The notes beneath the pieces were generated by a model, which was not told the DNA's origin, made no database searches, and saw nothing but the letters and a program-made list of their open reading frames with translations. 12,853 nt of DNA from Dictyocoela muelleri. Its lineage: Eukaryota; Microsporidia. Shown here one piece after another: positions 1-6,629 of this stretch. The position numbers and the translations under genes are program-made. The stretch is from positions 1 to 12,853 of the forward strand of contig SDVU01000499.1 of NCBI GenBank assembly GCA_016256075.1, given 5' to 3'. Within the stretch, counting starts at the first letter, position 1, and every line of letters begins with the position of its first letter.

Positions 1-1
1 A

Positions 2-313
2 ATTATTTTCAATATTAATTTTATTCATGATAATATTTAATATTACTTTATTGATAATTAAATTCTCTTGTCTTATTATTTTAATATTATTTAGTATTAT
101 TTCATCAAAATCTTTGACTTTATCAAATGAAGTTTTAGTAACATATTTATCTTTATTATAAACATTGGCATTCAAAATTTTTTCAATATTTTGTGTTATG
201 TACTTTGCTTGTGATATAAAAATATTATATTTTTTGACCAATTTTTTCCTACCTAAATTATTTTTCTTAAAGTCTTTTGCGATTAAAATTTTTTCTTCCA
301 ACTTAAATTTTTC
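2..313 (-). CDS. Partial open reading frame running off the left edge; unrecognised lysine/asparagine-rich protein
   Basis: On the minus strand one frame stays open for about 104 codons, from just after a TAA at 314-316 to the window edge. In DNA this A+T-rich that is very unlikely by chance. The product reads EKFKLEEKILIAKDFKKN and continues lysine-, asparagine- and isoleucine-rich, looking largely helical. I do not recognise it. There is no ATG at the 5' end. An ATG at 334-336 lies in another frame and stops after 17 codons (MNNDNKNKKNLSWKKKF), so the true start could be that ATG plus a small indel in the A-rich run near 315-330, or this is an internal exon. The decayed MULE begins about 90 bp upstream and may have cut off the promoter or an earlier exon. 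The gene continues beyond the window, so total length and function are unknown. Confidence 0.4.
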
Positions 314-428
314 TTATTTTTGTTATCATTATTCATGCTGGGGGTCAATTTTTTTTAATATACTAAAAGAATAGTATTTTTATATATATTTGATAAATTT
401 CCCAAAGGGGGTCAAAAATAATGGCTGC

Positions 429-506
429 CCGAAATTTGGTCCAGGGACCAAATTTCGGTTTTTGGTCCCATCAATTTTTATACATCAAAACCCGAAATTT
501 GGTCCC
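429..506 (+). repeat. Left terminal inverted repeat of the MULE
   Basis: About 78 bp, matching the reverse complement of 1965-2039 almost throughout. It contains the motif CCGAAATTTGGTCC three times: forward at 429-442, reversed at about 445-458 (together a near-perfect 30-bp palindrome), and forward again at 492-505. The repeated motif is a good candidate for the transposase binding site; that role is inference. Confidence 0.85.
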
Positions 507-633
507 AGAATAAAAAAAATATTAGTTCAATTATTTTGTAAACTAAAGAAAAAGTTAAACTACCTTTTTAATCTTCAAAATCCCACGAGTTAATTCTGTT
601 TAACCAGTTGAATATATTGGCTATATTATAAGC

Positions 634-1940
634 CTATTGATTGCTTGCATAGATTCTCAAACTCGTCTTCTTATAGAATCCATCTTTTCCAATTTCATAG
701 TCAAAGTTTTGATATCTATAGATATTTACTCTCGTCTTTTCTGTTTCTTGTCTAAGTGCATCAATAAACCTTCCTAGATTTGGATTGCGTATATTTACTA
801 AGCTATTAAGTCCCCTATGCCATCCATCTATGGAATTTATTGTTGTAGGTAATTTTTGGACTATCCTTGCAAATACATTCCAGCATTCATGAGGATAGAT
901 AGATAACTGGGTTTGGCTTCCAAAAAAAGTACGTTCGAAATAATAAATGAATGATGAAAATCTACCCTGTTTATTTGCGTTGTCAATCTCACTGATAATG
1001 TAATGGTAAGCTTCATTTAATCGTTACACCTTGATATATGGTAAATTGAGAAAAAGTTTAAAAATGTATCTACTCTGGATATCATTCTTATAATCGTTTG
1101 TAAATCCAAGATTATGGATTTTTCGTCAAATACATTGGCCGTAATGAAACAGGCATCCATATGAAACAATATTTTCATTGAGAAAAATAACCGAGTTCAT
1201 CAGCCCCTTTTCAAAATCTGTTACCACAAAATCGGACATAATATCCCTTGCCCTTTAAATATGAAAATACCTCTTTATAAACTTCTGCTGTTTTTTCTTT
1301 GAGTAGTATGAATATATATATGGAATCCATTTCCCGAATGAATACCCTTGAATCGTTAACAATTGATAGAATTGTATGAGATGATCTAAATGTACCATCT
1401 ATTGTGACAGTTTTGAGGTTTTTTATATGAATTCGAAACGCTTTTGAGAAAAATACTATATATCTTTTCGTGGATAAAATTCTAGAGTCAAATTGTAAAA
1501 ATTTCGCCCCCCAGAGAGTATTTTATAAATTGACAGGTATGTATTCGTCGAAATCTACTGCATAATCATCCCTAATGTTTCTTAATCTTGTCGAATAATC
1601 TCTCAAATTATCAAAAGAAGTCAATGAGGATAAAGTAGAAGTGAGCAATAAAGATATTTCTGAAGTGAATATGGATATAAACTTTTCGTTCGATGCGTTA
1701 CATCGTTTCATTATTTTTTTTCTTGGCAATAATTGACTGGTTCTTACCTTCGTTTGAATTGCAGTTATGATCTCTTACCTTCTCAGAACAAATATCACCT
1801 TCTATTGTTGTAATAAACCCTGGACAAGGCCTGTGCTTGCATATAAACCTAATTTCATTGTTCAACTCCTTATCTTTAGTGTATAAGAACCCCTCGTAAA
1901 GAATCAGAACTTTATCTCTCTGCGTTTTATAAAATTCCAT
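634..1940 (-). pseudogene. Decayed MULE transposase with N-terminal FLYWCH zinc finger
   Basis: Read on the minus strand from ATG 1938-1940 (MEFYKTQRDKVLILYEGFLY). FLYWCH finger: LYEGFLY, then CKHRPC, ending in HNC where the family usually has HNH. The MULE domain follows: IDGTF gives the first catalytic Asp (codon 1397-1399); TDFEKG gives the second (1216-1218); GCLFHYGQCI is the typical C/H motif (about 1130-1159); then YYFERTFFG, whose Glu is the likely third catalytic residue. The C-terminal signature TINSIDGWHRGLNS is followed by NPNLGRFIDALRQE and a stop at 634-636. Breaks: a frameshift at or near the eight-T run 1714-1721, a second frameshift near 1225-1250, and in-frame stops at 1523-1525, 1126-1128 and 1024-1026. 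The product would mobilise the surrounding element, but this copy cannot encode it. Confidence 0.88.
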
Positions 1941-1964
1941 GGGGGCAATTTTTTTAAAAATTTT

Positions 1965-2039
1965 GCACCAAATTTCGGGTTTTTGTAAAAAAACTGATGA
2001 AACCAAAAACAGAAATTTGGTCCTGGGACCAAATTTCGG
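1965..2039 (-). repeat. Right terminal inverted repeat of the MULE
   Basis: Mirror of the left repeat, with the same three copies of the CCGAAATTTGGTCC motif: the palindromic pair at about 2010-2039 and one inner copy at 1965-1978. The intervening spacer around TTTTTGGTTTCATCAG also matches the left end. A few substitutions separate the two ends. Confidence 0.85.
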
Positions 2040-2075
2040 CTTACGAAAAATAATAAGGGTTTAAGAAATTTTTTT

Positions 2076-2105
2076 ATTAATTTATTAATTTATTAATTTA
2101 TTAAC
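2076..2105. repeat. Short 8-bp tandem repeat (ATTAATTT)
   Basis: Three full units and one partial unit of ATTAATTT lie between the MULE and the first Merlin relic. A simple low-complexity array; no function is suggested. Confidence 0.8.
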
Positions 2106-2161
2106 AAAATTCGGGGGAAGGGGGCGTTATAATTTTTTTTTAATTGAGAGGGGGGGTAAAA

Positions 2162-2791
2162 TTTCACCTTCTGCTGTATTATATTATTTCTATACCGAAA
2201 AAAAAACAATCTGATCTATATACTGATTTTGGTATAGATAGAAGCATATGTAAAAAAATATATGTTGATATTAAACAAAAAATAAGCGATTACCTAAATA
2301 CAAATCCCATAAGACTGGGCGGTGAGGAGATTATTTGCCAAATAGATTAATCCTTGTTATAATATAAACAAAAATACATCACCGGTAGAATATCGCAGGA
2401 AAATAGCTGGGTATTTGGTATCGCTGACACTTTACCACACCCTCTAAATTTTACGTGCGCGTAGTTCCAGATAGGCGTTCCAATCATTGATTCCAATAAT
2501 AACCGAAATTTGCAGACCCGGTTCAATTATTTTGAGTGATCAATGGCGTGGCTATAATTCACTATTTAATAATTATAGTCATAATACTGTAAATCATCGG
2601 ATAAATTTTGTTAATCCGACAAATGGAGTCCATACTCAAAATATAGAATCAGTATGGAATAAATTAAAGAACAGGTTGAAAAAATGATATGGATATCATC
2701 CGGTGATTTGCAACTATATTTAAATTTCTGGATGTACAAATCATAAACTAATAACAATGATTTAGAAGAGTTTTTAAATATATTTAAATAA
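2162..2791 (+). pseudogene. Decayed Merlin (IS1016/ISXO2-type DDE) transposase, copy 1
   Basis: Plus-strand fragments line up in order with Merlin/ISXO2-like transposases. They are: the helix-turn-helix region FHLLLYYIISIPKKK to IRLGGEEIICQID (first catalytic Asp at about 2345-2347); YKQKYITGRISQENSWVFGI; YVRVVPDR; IICRPGSI-type text reading RPGSIILSDQWRGY (second Asp about 2538-2540); then NHRINFVNPTNG, followed by HTQNIESVWNKLKNRLKK (catalytic Glu about 2646-2648); and a tail with LQLYLNFWMYKS and NDLEEFLNIFK ending at TAA 2789-2791. Breaks: a stop right after the first Asp (2348-2350) and another shortly after, a frameshift near 2440-2460, a stop at about 2685 with a frameshift, and a stop in the tail. 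The N-terminal zinc ribbon is absent, so the 5' end is truncated. I could not find terminal inverted repeats. Confidence 0.85.
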
Positions 2792-2839
2792 ATTAGTAAT
2801 TGGTTTAATTTTATAGTTGTTTTATATATTACATGTTGA

Positions 2840-3250
2840 CAACATCCATAGCTGCCAGTCCGGAGAGTTGTCTCCTACCGTGGTCTGTGACCTTAGGTTC
2901 TTGGTGTTCCAATAATACGTCACTTCCTAAGCTACCCAGAAGCCCAGCTGTATACGCGATTTTCGTTTTTATCAATGACTCAGCAGGATACAGGTAATAA
3001 GTGGCTTTTCATAAACTTTTATTTTTCACTACATATGCTGAGATGCGTCGCCGCACTCATCTCCACACCTATGAAAGTCCCTTCGGCTTCAATTTCATAT
3101 TAGACCAAATCTTAATCAGCTATACTACACTGGAAAAACTGTATATTATACTATAATATATAGTTATGACCGCTTAATGGCATTCCCTCATTATTTATTG
3201 TCGAACGCCAGATAATATCCCACGCCAGATCGGCACCCCGCATACTTTTA
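2840..3250. repeat. GC-richer non-coding island, probably a dispersed repeat of unknown class
   Basis: Composition changes sharply against the flanking A+T-rich DNA, and no open frame of note exists on either strand. Visible structure: a hairpin-forming stretch around 3042-3065 (GAGATG pairing with CATCTC, with a GC-rich loop), a 19-bp palindrome at 3142-3160 (TATATTATA-C-TATAATATA), and a direct repeat CGCCAGAT at 3206-3213 and 3223-3230. The uniform base composition over about 400 bp suggests a SINE, a LINE tail or a non-autonomous element of limited age. I cannot find clear pol III boxes, target duplications or termini. The call rests on composition and structure only. Confidence 0.4.
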
Positions 3251-3500
3251 AATAATTTATTTTTATGTTATGACTTCAAAAAAAATAAAAAGTCACACCT
3301 CTTAATTACGTCTAAAATTTATAGGGGTCAGCTACAAAAATTTCTTTTATATATTTTTTTTAAAGTAGTTCCCTCCGCTTTTTGAAGGTAAATCCAAAAA
3401 ACAATTATGGGAGGGAAATGGAAGGAAAAAAATTAAAATATTAAAAACTTAAATATTTTAAATATTTTAAATATTTTAAGTTTCAAGACTAAGAAATTAA

Positions 3501-4172
3501 GGCAAAAGTTAAATATATGGTGGTAGTGAAAATTATACGGTCGGAGGGGAAATTTGGTAAGAGTTAATTTAAAAGGGAGGAATATATTTATAAGATGGAA
3601 GTATATTTTTTTTCACTCTAATATGAATGTTGCTGTAGATAACATATGAAAGATTAATATTAACAAAAATTTTATTTACCGTGGAGGAAAAATTAAAAGG
3701 TGTGATGAAAATTAAAATGATGGGAAAAAAAATAAAAAGTGGGGAAATTGATCGTTAATTTTTTGTGGATCTTATTAAAAACACCCCCTAAAAATAGCCT
3801 TATAAAAAACACCCTCTAAAAGTACCTTATAAAAAACACATTTTATAAGATTTTTTTGACCCGCCATATGAATTTCACAGTTTAAAAAATATATTAAAAT
3901 TTAAATTTTTATCACACTTATAATTTTCATTAGTACCTTATGATTTTTCCCTCCGACCTTATGATTTTCCCCACCGACATTATGATTTTCCCCTACCACC
4001 TTATAATTTCCCCTCATGCCTTATAATTAACTCTTTTTAATTTTTTCCCTCCGACTGTATAATTTTCCGCCCAACCGTATAATTCCCCCCGACCGTATAA
4101 TTTCACCTTCGACCGCATAATTTTCCCTCCAACCGTATAATTTTCCCTCCAACCGTATATTTAACTTTTGCC
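3501..4172. mobile_element. Foldback-like MITE with tandem-repeat arms and a perfect 8-bp target duplication
   Basis: Outer ends are inverted: GGCAAAAGTTAAATATA at 3501-3517 matches the reverse complement of 4156-4172 exactly. Directly outside, GAAATTAA occurs at 3493-3500 and 4173-4180, a perfect 8-bp target-site duplication that fixes the borders to the base. The right arm (about 3934-4162) is about a dozen units of roughly 19-20 bp resembling CCGACCGTATAATTTTCCCT. The left arm (about 3516-3745) is the same unit inverted, but much more degenerate. The centre has three 26-27 bp repeats around TTATAAAAAACACCCTCTAAA (3772-3845). No coding capacity. The target length fits hAT, Merlin or MULE machinery; Merlin and MULE relics are nearby, but the ends do not identify the source. 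Confidence 0.8.
3934..4162. repeat. Tandem array forming the right arm of the first foldback-like element
   Basis: About twelve degenerate units of 19-20 bp, each with a pyrimidine run followed by CCGACCGTATAATTTT-like text. Inner units read CCTTATGATTTTCCC while outer units read ACCGTATAATTTTCCC, so sequence variants are ordered along the arm. Confidence 0.8.
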
Positions 4173-4283
4173 GAAATTAATATGTTTTATTTAAAAAAAT
4201 ATTTTTTTTTATTTATATTTTAGTGACTTTTAAATCCCCTTTTCTTTTAAAAAGAGAATAAACCACAATTAAATGGCTTATTT

Positions 4284-5705
4284 ACAGTGTTTTTCATAGT
4301 TATATACCCCTTTGCCATAGTTATAGGTCCATTTTTTCATACTTATAGACCCCCCTTTTTCATAGTTATAGACCCCTTTTGCCATAGTTTAAGACATCTT
4401 TTTTCATAGTTATAGACCCCTTTTCCATAGTTTAAGACATCTTTTTTCATAGTTATAGACCCTTTTTGCCATAGTTATAGACCCCTTTTGCCATAGTTAT
4501 ATACCCATTTTGCCATAGTCATAGACCCCCTTTTTCATAGTTATTGACCCATTTTTCAGAGTTATAGACACATTTTTTCAGAGTTATAGGCACATTTTTT
4601 AAAAGTTAAAAAAACGGTTTTCTAGAGTTATAGACCCGTTTTCTAGAGTTATAGACCCATTTAAATATTTAACACAAATAAGTCCACACAAATAATACCT
4701 ATGAATCCCAAAAACGTTTAAATGTCAGAACTACCCAGTTCAGCAGCGAGATTTTAAGTGAGGAGATAACAAATAAAATATACGTACAGAATAATTTCAG
4801 TATAAACGCCAATACTTTTCGATTTTAACTAATATTAAGTTACATAAAAATTTAATCTTATTTAAATCCAAAAAGATATTTGAGTTTAGTTACTAAATCG
4901 CTTTTAGACCACCGTAAAATTAGGATGAAAAAAACTAAACCAAATACTAATATACTAATATTTATAAAGTTCAATAAAAAAGACGTTTTTTTAAAAAAAA
5001 AATAAAAATATATACTTTTTATTGACCGATTTGAAAAAAATATAAAAATTTTGAAAAAAAAATCCAGAATTATTGAACTACAAATAATCGGTTATCAATG
5101 ATTTTTTGGTTTATTGTCATCCTAAATTCAACTACGGCTAAAAAGTGGTCAATACCAGAATTTATCTTGCAATTATTCATAGTATATTTCAAATTATTTT
5201 AACCAAAAAAATGATAATGAACGGGTTGTACCGACATTTCATTTGATCTGATATATGTATTTTTTAGGTGTGCCTTTTTTTGTGTCAATATTTAAAAAAT
5301 ATCAAAAATTTCGCAAAATATTTTAATATTTCGGTAAATCGAGTTTATAACTCCGTTAAATTGTGTCTATAACACCTGGATAACTGTTTTCATAACTATG
5401 GCAAAAGGGGTCTATAACTCTGAAAAAGGGGGTCTATAACTATGAAGTGGTCTAATACTATGATGGGGTCTATAACTATGGCAAAAGGGGTCTATGGCAT
5501 GGCAAAAGGGGGCTGTAACTATGAAAAGGGGTCTATAACTATGAAAAAGGGGTCTATAACTATGGCAAAAGGGGTCTATAACTATGAAAAACGAAGTGTA
5601 TAACTATGGCAAAAGGGACTATAATTATGAAAAAGGGGGTGTATAACTATGGGAAAGGGGTCTATAATTATGGCAAAATGGGTCTATAACTATGAAAACT
5701 TCTGT
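4284..5705. mobile_element. Large foldback-like element with arms made of about 20-bp tandem repeats
   Basis: The left arm (about 4284-4660) repeats CATAGTTATAGACCCCTTTT roughly nineteen times. The right arm (about 5340-5705) carries the reverse complement (GGGGTCTATAACTATGRMAA-like) roughly sixteen times. The two outermost ends also match as inverted repeats: ACAGTGTTTTTCATAG on the left against ACAGAAGTTTTCATAG read inward from the right. Both arms place the GAGTTATA (or CTATAACTC) variant toward the centre and the CATAGTTATA variant outside. A 43-bp higher-order unit is duplicated at about 4383-4468. The A+T-rich core (4660-5340) shows no gene. I found no target duplication, so exact borders are less sure than for the neighbouring element. 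Foldback elements of flies and other eukaryotes have this layout. Confidence 0.7.
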
Positions 5706-5878
5706 AATGAATTTAAAAACATTTTTTAAATTTTGGATTTTTTTTAAAATTTATTTAGTTTTAATTATATCAAAAATTTGCTAATGTTCAGAAAGTCGCG
5801 AAAAGGTGAACTACATTAGGCTCATTTAGAAAGGGGAAATTTAGGTTGAAGTTATTTGGTGCGGGGCTTATTAGAATT

Positions 5879-5977
5879 GGGTGTTGATCTGGGGGTGAGT
5901 GTTGATTTGAGTGGGTGTTGATCTGAGTGGTTGTTTATCTGCGCGGGTCTCGATCTGGGGGTGGGTCTCGAACTGGG
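5879..5977. repeat. Minisatellite of six 16-18 bp units inside a SINE-like element
   Basis: Six consecutive units begin like GGGTGTTGATCTGAGT or GGGTCTCGATCTGGGG. They are G-rich on the plus strand, unlike the A+T-rich surroundings, and lie directly behind the tRNA-like head at 5996-6070. The open frame that reads through them on the minus strand is explained by the repeat itself. Confidence 0.8.
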
Positions 5978-5995
5978 GTTCACCATTTTATAAAG

Positions 5996-6070
5996 AGTGA
6001 CATCAGCGAGATTCGAACCTTGATACTCAAATGTAACATTCAAGAGTGTTAATCACTGAGCTAACTAGCC
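5996..6070 (-). repeat. tRNA-derived SINE head or decayed tRNA gene
   Basis: On the minus strand, from 6070: GGCTAGTTAGCTCAGTGATT carries a box A (TTAGCTCAGTGATTAA, about 6050-6064), and GGTTCGAATCTC (6008-6019) is a good box B, about 31-40 bases downstream as in pol III tRNA promoters. The T stem and acceptor stem no longer pair properly and no clean anticodon arm forms, so this is not a working tRNA. Downstream come the short spacer (TATAAAATGGTGAACCCC) and the minisatellite at 5879-5977. Head plus repetitive body suggests a tRNA-derived SINE. A solitary degenerate tRNA pseudogene is the alternative. Confidence 0.6.
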
Positions 6071-6155
6071 TTTAAAATTTTAATAAATATGAAAATGAAA
6101 AAGAAGAAATGAAGAAACCTGAAATTATTTTAATCATTAATTTTTAACAATATTT

Positions 6156-6161
6156 TTTATT
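6156..6161 (-). promoter_or_regulatory. AATAAA polyadenylation signal for the 6214-9155 gene
   Basis: AATAAA on the minus strand, about 53 bases after the TAA stop at 6214-6216. It lies in the context TTTAATAAAAAATATT, which also follows the gene ending at 12480. Confidence 0.5.
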
Positions 6162-6213
6162 AAAATAAATAAAAAAATAAGCTTTAATCACTTTTAATCA
6201 TATTTTTTCCCCA

Positions 6214-6629
6214 TTAATCTTTAATAATTGTGTCACTTTCTGTTGTAACAGCAGCGCTATCATCATTAAATATTCTCACTTTTGTATTCGAAGTGTTAGC
6301 TATGTAAATTTGTATTCCATCTTCATCAAAAATATCCAGAATATTACCAGAAGCCTTTAAGACAACAGAATTATCATTTGAAAGATTTTTAGAATCAGGG
6401 CTTTGACATGTCGTAATGTTTGAACTTCTTAACAGATTATTGGAATTATTTTCATTTAAAAATCCAGAATTTTGATTATCTTTAGATGAATTCCTTGATT
6501 TTATCTGACAACCAATGAAAGGTTCATAAATATCTTTTTTACCACTAGTTGTTTCTTCATCTGATGATTTTCTTATTCCAGTCACTTCAGTTAATGAAGA
6601 ACTAATTCTTTTACGGAAATAAGTTCATT
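6214..6629 (-). CDS. C-terminal part of the minisatellite-rich gene, in a second frame
   Basis: A coding-like minus-strand frame runs from after a TGA near 6630 to the TAA at 6214-6216. It overlaps the end of the main frame (stop 6591-6593) by about 37 bases and has no ATG near its start; the first in-frame start-like codon is a GTG at 6583-6585. The product is polar and serine/asparagine/aspartate-rich, with stretches such as TGIRKSSDEETTSGKKD and NILDIFDEDGIQIYIANT, and matches the style of the upstream protein. It is therefore probably the C-terminus of the same gene. One way to join them is a 110-base GT-AG intron at 6505-6614 (donor GTAAAAG, acceptor ending TTGGTTGTCAG), which would restore the frame. 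A recent frameshift in the overlap is the other explanation. Confidence 0.55.

Larger units (their letters stand above)
423..2045 (-). mobile_element. FLYWCH-MULE (Mutator-like) DNA transposon, near-complete but decayed
   Basis: An element of about 1.6 kb carries a transposase on the minus strand (634-1940) between long terminal inverted repeats (429-506 and 1965-2039). Just outside, the 9-mer AAAAATAAT occurs at 414-422 and again at 2046-2054, each exactly six bases from the matching part of the repeats. Nine bases is a usual target duplication for Mutator elements, so these are probably the insertion scars, although the six outermost bases of the two ends do not match. A FLYWCH zinc finger fused to a MULE transposase is known from animal and fungal Mutator families. 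The copy is dead, but all its parts can still be aligned by eye, suggesting fairly recent loss. It sits just upstream of the open frame at the left edge. Confidence 0.85.

Noticed and set aside
1126-1128. TGA read as Trp (altered genetic code) because it falls in the transposase GQCI-RKI motif
   Set aside because: The same pseudogene also has TAA stops and frameshifts, and both host genes read well with the standard code, so simple decay explains it.
4660-5340. A possible gene in the core of the larger foldback-like element
   Set aside because: No frame of useful length exists on either strand; the stretch is dominated by A and T runs.
3936-5700. CRISPR-like array because of regular short repeats
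   Set aside because: Repeats are degenerate and directly adjacent with no unique spacers, and the two arms are inverted relative to each other in a eukaryotic context.
5852-6043. Minus-strand frame with RPTPRSRPAQINNHS-like repeats
   Set aside because: It is explained by the SINE minisatellite and tRNA-like head; the units are not multiples of three throughout and no coding signal remains.
5996-6070. Functional tRNA gene
   Set aside because: Box A and box B are present, but the acceptor and T stems do not pair and no proper anticodon arm can be drawn.
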